Of a stretch of 64,000 nucleotides of DNA, positions 1-18,500 are shown one piece after another. Position 1 is the first letter of the stretch. Every line of letters begins with the position of its first letter. The notes under the pieces are model-generated. The model searched no databases. It was not told the DNA's origin and worked only from the letters and a program-made list of their open reading frames with translations. This stretch comes from Haliclona indistincta (Eukaryota > Porifera > Demospongiae > Haplosclerida > Chalinidae), in the NCBI GenBank assembly GCA_964017065.1, contig OZ024786.1, positions 9,925,047 to 9,989,046 on the forward strand, written 5' to 3'. Position numbers and translations under genes: made by a program.

Positions 1-1152
1 ATGGTGACTGTTTTGGTTGCACATTTGTGGTTAATATCGGTGTTGGAACAACATGTGGATACACATTGCTTGTTGTGACTGCAGTAGAAAGAAGTTGAGC
101 TATTCAGTCATGCTGCATTGCTAAAGAAGCTACTACAGCAGATCCATGCACTGTACATAATTCAATTATCTCATTGTACATTTTCTACAATATTTTTGTC
201 TATTGCTAACATTTCTAAGGCTGCTTGAATTAGCAAGAATCAACAGACAGACAGTTTTCTGCACACACTCATAATTCAATGTGTTTTGTGGAACAATTGC
301 TTACGTTTAGATGGAGCTTGTTCCTGAAGAGTAATACTAAATGGTTCTGTAGGATCACCAGAACCTCGGCAATTAACTGACTGAACAGTGAGGTTATAAG
401 GGATACCATATTCCAGTGTTAGAATTATAAAGTCGCAGCCAATGCACTGATCAAAATCACTAGCATGAACTATGCATTGTCCTGCTCTGCACGATCCTTC
501 AATTGGAGATGGAGTGATTTTCACCATATACTTTAAAATATCATAATCTCTAAGAAAAGGAGGAGTCCAAGAAAATTTGATGTTTTTCTGGTTTCTGCTT
601 GTTATGCGAAGGTCTATGGGTGGCATAGGTACCTCTGCAAAAAAATGTACAAATGAAAAACTGCATTCGTAATTCATCGTAGCCTACCTGGTATTATGTT
701 AGTTGGTGGGCATATTTGCTTATGACCTCCCGCGTCTTTGCACGCAATGTTTAACTCTTTAAAGTGAACATTATCTGGACTGACTTCTATCAGCAGTGCG
801 GTTCTTGTTCCAGCCTGACCACGCCTAGTAACAAAAGCTGTTCCATATCTTGCCCTTTTTCGTTCACCAATTGCTTGGTCTTCATCCAGTTCAATCACGG
901 TTGGTGGGCTTTGAGCTGGATTGTTCTCGTAAAATGACCATTCTATTGCTCCATTGCCTTCAACAGCACATGTGTAAATAGCTCTTGGTGTTTGGCAAAG
1001 ATCGATACTAGTTTCACATTGAATATTCACTACATTTCCTTCAAAATAAGGATGAAAGGTTGGTTACATGTTATAACTTATTATTGCTTCTTACCTGTTA
1101 CACATTGTAAGCCAATGAGAACCAGTAAACAGACCAGATTTATCATCAACAT
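1..1152 (-). CDS. Ig-like plus fibronectin-III protein, 5' part (runs off left edge)
   Basis: Four exons join in phase: 1095-1152 (start at 1152, hydrophobic signal peptide MLMINLVCLLVLIG), 688-1029, 305-634 and 1-78. Exon 2 reads as an Ig-like fold with YTC, a Trp in IEW and a second Cys in LNIAC. Exon 3 is a fibronectin type III domain (starts PMPPIDLRI, contains FSWTPP and the YNLTVQSVN strand). Exon 4 is a Thr/Pro-rich linker and the gene continues beyond position 1. All junctions are phase 1, the usual phase for shuffled extracellular modules. The signal peptide means the protein is secreted or a surface receptor. Whether a transmembrane segment or a kinase follows cannot be seen. Domain types are fairly sure; the family is not identified. 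Confidence 0.7.
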
Positions 1153-3744
1153 GCTCGTCTCAGTAGCACAGCTTAGTAACAGAAATCTTAGCCAAATATT
1201 AGCGAGTTAACTCAACAGGTGATAAAATGTATGCCTCCTACGTTAGAAGGTCACAGCTTGCAAATGACATTCCATATTTGACAAACCAACAATTGCAAAA
1301 AATTATTCCATATAAGTGACATAAGTCATCTACCACTGTTGGAACATTAATTTACCATCCAACATCTTCTTCACATTATATGGCTATGATGAGCAACCAG
1401 CTTGCTTTCAAAGCATCGAGGATGACATCTGTTCGATGGTTATTGAACCAACTCAACACTGCATCATCAATCTCAAAATCATTCGTGCTATTTTCTGCAT
1501 ATTGACAAAATGGTACCTATAGTCTCACAACCTTTCAAAAAAACGAATCCATAAAATAAGAGCATGTATAAATTAATATACACCTGTCAATAATTATGTC
1601 GATAAATAAGTCTGTTGCCTATAATTATTATACAATTGCAAAGTGCTGCCATTACTAAAGTAGCTATTCCTTTGAATAGCTACTGTGTTGAATAGCTAGC
1701 TATGTTGACAGAGTTCAGTTTTAACTGTCACAAATCCTTATACTGACCAGGTTTTGCTGGCAGATGGTTATTGATAGATTCAAAATATTTTAGCTGTACA
1801 ATGTATACTGATTAGATGTTAAAATCAGGTTAAAATAATGCTTTATTGTAAGAATCTATAACTTATAGCAGTGTATGGTATCAGACGGTTTAATTAATCA
1901 CAGCACTTGCAAGTTGCAAACTTGCTTGGTAAGCAGTATTTGACTTTAAAGAGATGCTGTGTTGGTATGCAAAATTGTAGACCAAACTCTCTCTGTTGTA
2001 GCTTGGTTCCGAATAGATCTTCTATAGAATTCATTTTAACAGACTGTCTGTGCTGTTTGTTTTGATATTTTTCTGGTGAGACAGTACCACACAGCGTACT
2101 GAAGCAGTGATTGTAGCTGTGATGATGACTGACAATGGCACCACCACCCCGGCCCGAATCATTAAATTTGAAGAACCACTGTGCATAAGAAAAGGATAAT
2201 GATGTGCATGCATGCACAGATTTAGGAATTTTTGACTACATAGGCATTATGTACATGTAGAAGTGTTTGTTTGAAAATTTTAACAAAATAACCACAAGCA
2301 TTTTTTTTAAATGTAAAAGATTTAAAGTTGTTACACGTATTGAAAAAAATTTTTTGAAAAAATTGAAAAGAGTGTAAAAATAGTTACACATGTGTATCTT
2401 ATGACTTCTAAGACAGGTGTTGTTGATTAGCTGACAAGTACACACAAATTAAGTTAGGACATGCTGCACATTGCGGGATGATATAATACTGAAGTGTGGC
2501 TTTCTCTCCAACTTGCCTCATCATGCAAACCATTGTTTGACAACAGCAATTACTGTACAACACGCACCTTGTGCACCATATTTGTCATAAATATCATACA
2601 CAATCATGTATTGAGTCTTCAAACTTGAAGGACCTTGTCGTAGAGTATACTTGTTGACATAAAATTATGCACAGGCTAATTCTGTGTATGAAAACATGGC
2701 GTTAGGAGCTCCTGCCAGTGTTCATTGCAGAGATGGACAGCAGACACTTGTAATTTTATAAGGATGATTGCCTGAGTTGTATACTCATAGCTGCTGACAC
2801 AATACAATTCAAATGTTTGCGGGTTACAATAGTATCACATTAGTTATATCATAGTACCTGTGGGTTGTGGAACGCCGTAGTGGGTGACGACATGCAGAGT
2901 CTACACACTATTTATGTCATGTATTCAGTTGACTTTGCTGTCAGGTTTAAGAATAGCTACTCAGTTTTGGTCACAAATTAATTTTTGGTTAAAATTTCTT
3001 GGAAGAACAGGTGGCCCGGATAGTCTTACATGTTATGACTTCATGCAGGAGTACATTAACAGAACACTTCTGCTTGTGATACTCTTGCATGCACTTCATA
3101 AGCTCCTGCTTCATGTGACCTCCAGTTAAATTGTTTGTCTCATGCTACATGTATGTTTTCAAAAAAGATATTCATGACTATCTATCTAGTAACTTATCCT
3201 GTTTGTCTATTCTACTGGCTGGTACCCTTGTATTAGCTTTTGCTACTGGTACAGCCAAAAATGCATGCATGCTTTCATATAGTATTTGCCCATTGGTTTT
3301 TCAAATAACCAAGGCTGCATAGCTGCATCAAACAGACGTTTTTGGTAGCTTATTGTGTAGTGCAGTGCATCAAAATACTATTAGAGCGCTACGCTACAGC
3401 AGACAGTACCACTACTTTATAAACATCTCGACAGGCAGTGTCTTCAAGACGTCAGGATACTTGATGATTTAGCAGCAGTCAACTCCACAGCTACTCGGCG
3501 AGAACACGACGACCTCGCATGCAGCCATCAGGAATTCTCAACGCGTGAGCGCGACCCATGATCACGTGCACATTCTGCATAATTTATTCGGAACAACAAA
3601 AAATTATCACGAGTGCAAATAACACCAACAAGAGTCAAGATCTAACTCGTAGTTTGGTAGAAGTGTAAATACACACTACATATTATTGTATCTACAACGC
3701 AAATATTAGCCTAAAGTTCGCTAGACGGCAACTGCTGCTGTGAG
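1153..3744. other. Intergenic region, no supported gene
   Basis: AT-rich sequence between the start of the Ig/Fn3 gene and the stop of VDAC. Open frames are short and lack splice-phase support. A minus-strand stretch near 2040-2190 has a hydrophobic run that could be a membrane-segment exon, but no partner exons were found. Position 3350-3570 is locally GC-richer. Confidence 0.5.
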
Positions 3745-4780
3745 CTACGACTCAAAGTCGAGTGCCAGGCCCATCTTGTGCCCGCCAGTGCTGATGTTCT
3801 TTCCCTCGATAAGAGTAGAGAAACTGACTTTGATTCCGTCACGGAGATTCTGCGAGTAACCACAACCGATTTGTCCAGCGTTGTTTACCTTGGCCTGGAA
3901 GAAAAGAAAAACAAAATGAAGGCAAGAGTTAAAAATTCCAAGACAGATGCAGTACAACAGTTTACTGTTACTTCGCGGGTGACATCATCAAGTCACCACC
4001 CAAACAATAATAGCGGGTAATTTTGGTGGGTGGAAACTTTGACGAATTTGGCGAATCGTCAAGCATTCGCCAAAATCTGCTTCTTCTATTACAGTAATAC
4101 GTGAGCCAGGCACTTGACGTAAAATTAAATTCGCCAATACGCAAACCTGGGTCATTCGCCAAAATTTTGACCCTCCAAAATTACCCGCTATACGTTATTC
4201 AATGATCAATAACTTCCATACAGCACAAGCGCCGTCAACACGAGTCACTCGAGTGCTTCACAAGCTTGATGTCACCCACTAAATCATTTAATGTTTGCGA
4301 GAGTACTTTATGGCATTCAGACCGTGGTCTTGTGCCATAAATCGTGTAAAGCTCGACTCACCAACAAATAGCAATAATATTAAACAATCTTCAAGATTAT
4401 CTTAACATAATATGTAGATGTTTCAAAAATTGATGAGTACTACTTCTTGCAAGAGCGTAAACAGTGTTTAAGTTGAATCCTAAAAGGCACAAATCAGTTT
4501 TGAAGCTGTTGCAGGATGTGATGCATGCATGAGCGTGAACCGTCACACATTTCGTTTGTTATCATAGTTGCACATAAAAATTATATGTACGTTCACACAT
4601 GATGTTGTATCTACTGTATGTCTAGACCAGTGGAGTTATTTGTGCAGCATAATTAGAAGGAGCTTACTCTCATGACCCCTCCATCACACAATGTGTACTT
4701 GCTAGACAGAGCAACTGAGGGATTACCGCTCTGGAAATTATAGGTGGTCATTACAGCAACTTCAGTATTGCTGTTGAGCT

Positions 4781-4819
<39 letters not shown>

Positions 4820-4969
4820 CAATTGCTGCGAATATCACAAAATGGCAAAGAAATGTATGTGGTTACAGACAGAAGATACGATACCTTGTGATGAAGAGAA
4901 GCGGTAGCATCAGCCATTCCCTTGCTATAGAGAAAGGAAAGGTGTTAGAATAGGTTGAGAGATGAACAC

Positions 4970-5016
<47 letters not shown>

Positions 5017-5018
5017 GA

Positions 5019-5080
<62 letters not shown>

Positions 5081-8000
5081 AGGAGGAGAGTGGGTAGAAG
5101 CTATCAACTCACAACATAAGGTGGAAGGTGAAGTCCTTGGCAGTGTAACCCACGGAGGCATCGTTGTGAGTGAGTTTAGAGCTTGCAGTGCTATATCCGA
5201 CCTGGTAACCAGCGTACCAACCCTTGTACCTAGCAGCACATAGCAATGTCAATATTAAGCATTGTTGAGTGAAGTAGACATCAAACAAAATAGTCAGAAA
5301 CTCAAGTCATGTGACAATACAAAGAAACCTAGAATATTTACATGTAGCTAGCCTAGTTGAAGCAAGATAAAAAACATGAAGCTAGCCTAGTCGAAGCAAG
5401 ATAAAATGTGTTCTGACAATAGGCACCATCAAGAACAAGTAATGCAGTTTTTGCACCATCAGTATCTTTACTCCTATATGTACTCACATGAGCACTGATG
5501 CTCCCCTGACAACAGGTCCGGACATCTGCAGGTCAGCGTCGGCATCCAGTGACACATTCTCTCTCTTGTAGCTGGTCTTCAGTTTACCAGATTTTGATCT
5601 GCAGCATGGTGAGCATTAATTAGAAAATATGACATAGCATAAACCACAGTACATTTTCACCACTTAACAAGAAATTTGTTTGCATTTCGTACAGTGACTA
5701 AAATTTTAATCAGTTCCATTTACCACTATAATTTATAAAGTTTGCTGCCAACTACAGTACATGATGCATAGGAACACATCGACAGGCGGGCTTCACCTCA
5801 GGTCAAAGCGCATGCTGCAAGTACATTTTCTCGATTTCTGTTCGCTTGTTGCCTTGTAATTCAGAAATGCTCTCCATGACAAGCTGCAACACATTCAGCA
5901 AATCAACACACACACACAGCACAATCTACACTAGTGATACAGGGTTTTGCAGGCGTCACTTGTCGTGGTGAAAACGAGAAATCAACGAGGCCATGCCCAC
6001 TTATCCAGCACCATAGAAAGTTGGCAAAAAGAAACGCTTGTAGTATCGTGTAAGGTATAGCGCCTTGCCGTTATTTTTCTCAAATCACCAAGTATAGTCT
6101 ATGCTTTGACTGCAACGGTCAAAGTTCACCCAGCAAAAGCAGCGTGTACGATACTACAAGCGTTTCTTTTCGCCAACTTTCTGGTGTTGGACAAGTGGGC
6201 GTGGTCTTGTTAATTTGTTGTTTTCACCGCGACAAGTGTCCTGCAAAACCCTGCAACAGAATCGGCACTCTATACTGGAGGACTGTCATTACTATTTCTA
6301 CAGGAGAACATTCTTCTAGGTACATGCTAGAGGTTTATGAGCAGGTTAGCTGTACAGTACATAATGCATGTGATTCCTCCTCATGGTAAGTATCTATACA
6401 TCTTACTGAGGACACCACTTATAAAAACAAGTGTTCTGGGATCTTATATATACATATTTATTAGGTCAAATCATAAACATCTGTGATACATGCAGGCTGC
6501 ATAAATTCAAAGATTCCAGATCACGTGATAAAAGCAAAGATATATCCACAATGACTCACAGTAAAGCGCTCCAAACACACTCACAACACACACAAAATCC
6601 ATAGACTTTAGTACGATTCTGTTTAATACGAGGAACTACATTTGTACGTATGAAGTGGTACGTAAATTTATATGTACACGCTTCTTTTCACATTTCATAT
6701 AAACTTAAAAACACGCACATACCACATATACATGTACATTACACTTTATCACTCAGTAACTCAACACCTGATAAGATGTGACTCACCCTGATGTGGGTAC
6801 CCAGGTGGAGTCCAGGGTCACCTTGAGTCCCTCCACACGCTGTGGTTCATAGTTGAGCTCACAGTTCATCTCAGAGTTAGTGTTCCAGGATTCAGTGAAG
6901 GTCACTCCTAGTAAGGAGGTAAGGAGGGAGGGAGGGAGGGAGGGAGAGAGAGGGGGAGAGAGGGAGAGAGAGGGAGAGAGGGAGAGAGAGAGAGAGAGGG
7001 AGGGAGGGAAAGAGAGGGAGGGAGGGAAAGAGAGGGAGAGAGAGAGAGAGAGGGAGGGAGAGAGAGAGAGGGAGAGAGAGGGAGGGAGAGAGAGGGAGGA
7101 GAGAGAGGGGGAGATAGAGAGTGAGGGAATGAGGAAGAGAGAGACCATAACATAGAGTACTAACAGATGCAAAATGACCAAACAATCAATATTAGTAGGT
7201 TGAATGTAACATCTTAAGCTAAATGTACGTGGCGGTGTTCCACCCCATATCACAAATAATTTTAAAATGGTATAAATTCTATGAGCAAGCAAGTGATCCA
7301 TGCTCTAATCAAAATGACGCACATTGCACATTCTGAGTAAAACTGACAGATAATAGCTTTATTCAGCTACCAACGCATACTCACCTTGATCAGGGAATTT
7401 GAGTTTAGCTTTTAGACTACCACACGTTCTAGCCTTGTCCAAGTCATGTGATCCATTGGTCTCAAACTCCTGCAGAACAGCACTGATATCACATACGATA
7501 GATTCCTTAGACATGTACGTGTGTGTGTACATTAGCAATAGACTATAAGAGTGAAACACATAACATTATCGAAAATGTTAACAAAATCACGTATCACACT
7601 GTCCATATACCATGCTGGCTACAATGTAGAAAATTTTCAAGGGCAAAGGACGTGTTGATAAAATTGGGTAAGCAACATGCATTATGTATAATTTTCAAGA
7701 CCCCCCAAAACAAAACCCTGATAGGTGAATGAAAGAAATGAAAGATATCGGCACATACATGTACTAAGAAAATGTTAAAGTGTCTTGACTGTCCAGTATA
7801 AAGTCACATGAATCTAGTAGAGCCAGAATCGTATCCGTGGCGGCAAAAGGCAGTTTAAAAATGACACAAATAGACGGAGGAAATCAGCATAACACATTAA
7901 AATCATCACACAATGCTCACATTCTTACAGCAGACTGACACTAGCATTCCACATACACATCCGAACACACATTATAACCATGGAAACAGATCATGTGCAA

Positions 8001-8366
8001 CACATAGAAATGAACATCCACTGTAACAGAATCCATAGTGTCAAACAGCCTTTCAACAATCCCTAGCAATTCAGCACACACAATACCACCACACAGGACG
8101 ATTGTATCATGAACTGAACTGTCTGTGTAGCAGGAAGCAAGGCAAAAAATTGTGAACCTTCATCCAGTTCACTTCCACTGACCCTAGCAACTCATGCACA
8201 CAGAACACTCACAGTGACACTGAAACACAAGGACTTGATGAGTACAGGTCACACTATTAAACAGATCAAGGCCCACACACTGATAACAAGAGGAACTTCT
8301 TAATCTAAACAGGACACTTTTACACAACACTCGGAGAGATGAAGGCTTTCTTGGGTGGCTAGGAAG

Positions 8367-8449
<83 letters not shown>

Positions 8450-9081
8450 AAGTGAATGAAACAACAACTCAAACATTAAGTTTCTTCGTTCAAGTCAACA
8501 CGCATACATGAGGACCTAACACAAATCAGCTTCATAACGTGAAGGTAACCAGAAGAGCACATTACGTACACAATATAGGATGATTCTCTGCTCGGATGGA
8601 AGAGGACAAGTAGATCGTAACTACTGGCAGAGGCTTTCTGGTTCAAGTACAGATATTTACAAATGGTGCAGTAGCATGGTAACCAATGACACTAGCATAA
8701 GATACTGCACAGTCTGTACGCCATCTTGAACACATACTTGCACACACACAACAGCAAAAAAGCACTATACAATACATACAAGCACAGTGATTTATGGAAC
8801 TCAAACACGTTTGACACGGGTGTTCACAAAGCAAAAACAATCTGAATTAACAGATACGGCAAACGACAACTCAACAATAACAAACACTCACCACTCCTGA
8901 TTCTGTCTTGGTCTTCAGTGAAAGCTTTACTTTAGGATAATCTGCAGGAATGGATAATTATCAAGACAAGAATTCTTAAACAAATGCAGAGGTTGGTCCA
9001 AATTCACTCACCAAATCCCTTGTTGAATACATCACGGGCACTCTTGCCCAGATCCTCAAAGAAAGGTGGTACATCAGCCAT
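3745..9081 (-). CDS. VDAC: Voltage-dependent anion channel (mitochondrial porin)
   Basis: Complete gene of nine coding exons: 9012-9081, 8892-8941, 7385-7469, 6787-6907, 5488-5598, 5113-5229, 4885-4924, 4668-4778, 3745-3894. They sum to 855 nt (284 aa), the normal VDAC length, and every junction keeps phase at GT/AG sites. The start reads MADVPPFFEDLGKSARDVFN, the N-terminal helix typical of VDAC. The exon ending VPTSG matches the GLTFTEKWN...FSPNTG strands of animal VDACs, and the C terminus (SFSTLIEGKN..GGHKMGLALDF) matches the last beta strands. Family knowledge: a 19-strand beta barrel in the mitochondrial outer membrane passing ATP, ADP and other metabolites. A non-coding 5' exon probably ends at 9453, where a GTGAG donor lies. 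Introns hold MITEs and pyrimidine microsatellites. Confidence 0.95.
4011..4190. mobile_element. 180-bp MITE with TA target site
   Basis: Terminal inverted repeats TAGCGGGTAATTTTGG at 4011 and CCAAAATTACCCGCTA ending at 4190. Read as GCGGGTAA...TTACCCGC, the element is flanked by TA on both sides, as for mariner-type MITEs. It lies in the last VDAC intron. No coding capacity. Confidence 0.8.
4783..5088. repeat. (GA)n microsatellites in VDAC introns
   Basis: Two GA arrays (about 4783-4816 and 4970-5088) lie just upstream, in the transcript sense, of VDAC exons 8 and 7. In the mRNA strand they are CT-rich. The first forms the polypyrimidine tract of the acceptor at 4779. Confidence 0.9.
5942..6251. 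mobile_element. 310-bp foldback MITE in a VDAC intron
   Basis: Long inverted repeat beginning GGGTTTTGCAGG and ending CCTGCAAAACCC. Arms of about 110 bp are imperfect (for example GATACTACAAGCGTTTCTTT on one arm and its complement on the other). Non-coding. Confidence 0.85.
6916..7141. repeat. GA/GGGA purine-rich microsatellite
   Basis: About 225 bp of interspersed GA and GGGA units immediately upstream (transcript sense) of VDAC exon 4. Long open frames here are an artefact of the repeat. Confidence 0.9.
8368..8446. repeat. (CA)n microsatellite
   Basis: Nearly perfect CA dinucleotide array of about 39 units in VDAC intron 2. Confidence 0.95.
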
Positions 9082-10037
9082 TGTAGATTATAAATAGTAG
9101 TAGTAGCTAGAGTGAGAGAAATAAGGAAAGAATCTCCTAAAAGCAGCTTATAAAAACTTTCAACACAACACGTGCATGCGCATCCAAGCATTTACAGATG
9201 CAGTCGTACAGTCAATGGGAGTTATCTTAACCGCTAACAGGTATCTAAGGCTCAACTGGCTCAATCTAGGAAGCTAAGGGCATGAGTGTATTGCTGAAGA
9301 CCCTGAGGGAATTCACTGCCCGCGGGCTGACGCAATAGGGCATCCCAGCAACGCGCAAAGCTTTACAGGGCTGACAAGGACGGCCAACAAAGCTTACCTA
9401 GCTATGCACGGAATAGAGATTGGCAAGACACGAGCTACAAACAAATACTCACCTTTTAGACAGACCAAGATGGGGTCAGGAACTCGACTGAAATTCTAGA
9501 AAAAATGGCGTGTCACACTCGCGCATGCGTTGTAGCTATCGAGTTAATTTTTTTCACAATAAAATTTTTGCACGTTGCACATGAAGCTGCTATGATCTGC
9601 ACAAAGTGATCAGTCAAAATGACTTTTTATAAAATTAATAATGTTTGCTTTTTCTATAGAGGTGAAAGCTAGCAATCAGTCTAAATTGTATTATGGGATA
9701 TAAAAGCAGTTGGACAAAATAACTACTATTAATCTCATGTTACAATCTCTTGAATTTCATTGATCAATGAATAATAGTATTATCCTATTCTTATAGTGAA
9801 AAATTTTCAGTGATTTTTGTCCCAAAATTACTCTCTCATACTGTTATTCTAAAGGGTATTGTATGAAATCATACAATAGTGTGTGCCCATTATTTTTATC
9901 GAGAAAAGGAGAACAATAGGCCTTGCTTTCAATTTCATAATACATTGCAAGTGTCAAAAGATTTCGCTGGAAAGTTTCAGTTAGCTATTGCACGTTGACA
10001 CCAAAAAGTAAAAAAGGAATAGCTATCAAAAAGGGCA
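9082..10037. other. VDAC upstream region and intergenic DNA
   Basis: Holds the likely VDAC 5' UTR exon (ending at 9453) and presumably its promoter. Nothing further was recognised up to the tRNA. Confidence 0.5.
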
Positions 10038-10124
10038 TTCCCCAGGGGAGGATCGAACTCCCGACCTTCGCATTTCTCATACTGCATATAAGTACGACGC
10101 GCTAACCGACTGAGCCACTGGGGA
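10038..10124 (-). tRNA. tRNA-Ile (UAU), with intron
   Basis: The minus strand folds as a tRNA: acceptor TCCCCAG pairs with CTGGGGA, and the T arm is GGGAG-TTCGATC-CTCCC. The anticodon stem TCGTA/TGCGA encloses a loop with anticodon TAT, followed after position 37 by an intron of about 13 nt. Animal tRNA-Ile(UAU) genes characteristically carry such an intron. One oddity: the D stem GCTC/GCGC has a T-C mismatch at 12-23. 87 nt including the discriminator A; CCA is not encoded. Confidence 0.88.
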
Positions 10125-10580
10125 GCCACGCCACGACTTGCGATAAAATCCATTATGACTATAAACTTGACTAATGAAACATGCACGTTGGTCTAGCAAA
10201 CTTTTGCGACTTAGAAATTCTGCCAATACCTACAGCACACACCGAGGATTGTTCAAGGACTGTTCTGTCATCAGCAAAACTTTGTCACATAAAAAGAAGT
10301 ACATGTAATCATGCTCTACTCTTGTTGCGTATCTACAATCGGAACGACCCGTCTAGCGGAGTGACCGATAAATCCCCTTGATCCCAGGTCAGACTCGGAA
10401 AATTAAATATTATTAACTTTTAAAGACATACATACAACTGAGATCCAGACTTTAATTTCTACATGTAGATGACAAGTACACACGTACACACGTACATACA
10501 AGCATAAAGTGTGCTAAGAGGAACACAATCACTGCGTGAGAGTGAGAGAAGCTCTGAGAGTAGTAGTCTGAGAACACTAG

Positions 10581-15265
<4,685 letters not shown>

Positions 15266-15542
15266 GATAGAACTTCAAGTGATATTGAGGAGGCCTAGGT
15301 GCGACGAGGCGAAAGTTCGAGAGTTCTTGGAATTTTAATATTTCTGGGCGGTGTCCAAATGTTCGCTATTATTGTGGTAATGTTTGCGGTATTCATACAC
15401 TTCCTCACTAGCCATCATGAATATAATTACTGTTACAGACCATTAAATTAATAACTAAACATTATACATACTACATTGTACATTAGAATTTCAATGACTT
15501 TGAAAATGAGCAAAATGTATCACTGTTACTTGTTTTTAACAT

Positions 15543-18500
15543 CTAACCACTTGATTTGGTCTCGATGGACTGAATGAATCGATTCATTGCTCTTCTGAAA
15601 AGTAAAATGTAGAGCTTGATAATCTTTGTAGTTAGTAGGAATGCAATTGCAATCCACAGAGCTTGTGAGCTACTGAAAACAATGAATGGATACCATGCCC
15701 AGCTGAGGGCAGGAACAAGAGCTAATAGCCCAAACACCCACGTTATACCCATGACTGTGAAGAGGGCACAAGAAATACGGATATACTTCCAGTGAGATTT
15801 CAAGCTCTTACCACCACCATTGCCTTCGTCATTTTCACATCCAGCAGCTTTGCAAAGCAGTACGACAGCAGTAGCAAATGCTGCAGCATTGAAGAGGAGT
15901 GCTATTACAGCAGGAGTTAGGAATGCAACAGCTGCAGATTGGCGTTGGTTAATCCAAGGAGCTCCTGCACTGCCATTACTAGTCTCTCCATACCACACAA
16001 GATCGTCTGTAGTGTAGTTGACAATGATAGTGACTGTTGTGATAGCAAGGGGAATGCACCATCCAATCAAAAGATAGACAAGAAGCAGAATTGTTTTCGA
16101 CCTTTTCGCAATGTCTGACTGCAGTTTGACAGCAAGATAAAACACGCGGCAAGTCTCAAATGCCATGATACTCATCCAGCTGAATCGACTTAGCATGAAG
16201 AAGTGAAGAAAAATAGCCATTGTTGATGTTCCCTCTAATAGAAATGGAGAGATTGAGCTTGATACACCGTAAATCAAAATCAGAAGATCGCCCACAAGAA
16301 ATGCCACTGCTAGATTCATGAGAATTTTGCTGGGTAGAGACCTGAGCTCTTTGAAGATGGAATAAGTGAGTAGGATAGCAATGCTGCCTATAATAGACAT
16401 ACTGGTAGTGACATAAGTGATGTAAGTGAATGCTACTGGAGTCACAGTGCTGTTCACAATACGTTCAACTATTCCAAATCTAGTGTAGTTAGTACAAATG
16501 ACTGGTCTGCCAGATGGATCACGATCAATGATACTATAAAGGTTTCCTTGAAATGACAGAGTGCTATTATCTACTCCTGGTTCATATTCATGAGAGTCAA
16601 GAGCTATTGGAGTGGTACAGTTAATACTTGTCTCAATGGTAGTTACAAATATTCCTCTGCATTGCCTTGCATCTTTATCGAACACCTGATTTTGTCCACA
16701 TTTTACAACAGTTTTGAGTTTTATTGTCACCTGCTTATTTCCGGTCCCAGTAACATCCAGGAATGTAACAAATGAAAAACCTACATTTGATATAAAAATG
16801 GTATTTCTGAGCTTAATTTAAACTACATAATAATTATAATAATAATAATTATATTTGCATAATAATGCCGGCAACACTCAAACTCAGAAAGTCAAGTTTG
16901 TTGTTGATCCATGTACCTATCATGTTCTTCTTGAGATATGCATAAAAATCTAAATGCAACTGTACAGACAAAGGCCATGTAAGCATAGCACTAGCACACT
17001 TAATAATGTTTGGGAGGTCAAAACAAAATTTAATAAAATTATGCTAGGAATTATGATCAAGTATGCAATCAACGGATCACAAATGGCTACCTATCTATAA
17101 TTATTATATGCATACAAACAGCTATTAACTAACCAATACGTACTCATTGCTCTACTACTGTAGTTTATAACAGACACTAACCATCTGGTCCAACGAATAT
17201 GGGAGCTGATGGTTGTTGAACTTTAAAACATGTGCGGTTAGCATTGCCAACTCCATTGCAATCAGCACAATGGGAATTCCTGAATAAGCGAACATAACTG
17301 TCATTATTCAAACCTTCTTGGTACAGTTCAAGTTCTCCAGTTTGGCATTTTTTTGTTGCATCAATGTCGGTTTGATTTGAACAAGTTGATACATGAGGAA
17401 AGCAGTGTCTTGCTAAAGAGGGCTCATGCATGTACTTCAATAGTTGGCATCTTTTTGCAATATCTTCTATTGATCTTAGTTGAAGAACTTTAGCATCTAA
17501 AGTGGTATTAATGTCACAAGTATACTCAGCCCTCCACACAACAAGATTTGTCAAATTAATGTTGTAACATTGGGCACAATAGATATTGCGGAATGTAAAC
17601 TTGGTGTTAGGATCAGTTTGAGGAAGAAGAGATGAGTTTGAACATTTGAAAACGATTTCTTCAGCAATTGTTTGGTCCTTTTGTGTACTAATCCACTCAC
17701 TAGGACAGCTGGAAACCATCAAAAATGCTTCAAGTGCTGTGAACACATTTGAATTATTTCGATTTTGGGTTAACTCAAAATCAGTTTGCTGGCAGGTGAA
17801 TGCTCGTAAATTTGACTAATAGATCTATGTATCGGAATGGCATCATAGCAACAGTCTCTGTATAGTTCACATTGGTCATCACAAAAACAGGCTCGCTCCA
17901 AAAATAAATCTTGTTCATCACAGCTTGAGAATGGACAGTGAGTAGCTTCAACTGGTGTTGCTTGAGATGGTTTTCCCCGAGTCGTTATAGGAACACACTG
18001 CCCTGAATTAGTGTCAAATGTCTTATTACCACACGAAATCACAGATATCTTAATGGTAACAGTTAGATCATCCATCCATGTGACATTTAGGAGCTGTTCA
18101 GAGAACACTAGAGTGCAAAATTAAGTAGGTTTAACACATGATGATGGACAATGACATGGGAAATGTTCTTAATAATAATACTTGCAGTTCATCACAATCA
18201 AAGTGGTTAATACAGCTGATAGCAGCAAACTTGACCACAAATATCAGTCCTTGTAGTCTGTTTTTCAAAACTGAGAATCAGGTTTGCTGCAGCTGTACAT
18301 GCATGGCCATGGAATGTTGTAAAGTGCATTTGTAATTAGACTATAGTTTTGTCTTAATATCATGCATGATTGATTAGTTAGCTATACATCAATTCAGCTG
18401 GCTCTTGTGTCTATGTCATAAAGTCATTTTCAACAGCTGCATTGCTGTAGTGATGACAACGTATCTGATTAGACGAGAGACACCACACAATGGTTGCATG

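Noticed and set aside
2031..2217. Hydrophobic minus-strand segment like a transmembrane exon
   Set aside because: No neighbouring exons in phase were found, so no gene can be supported.
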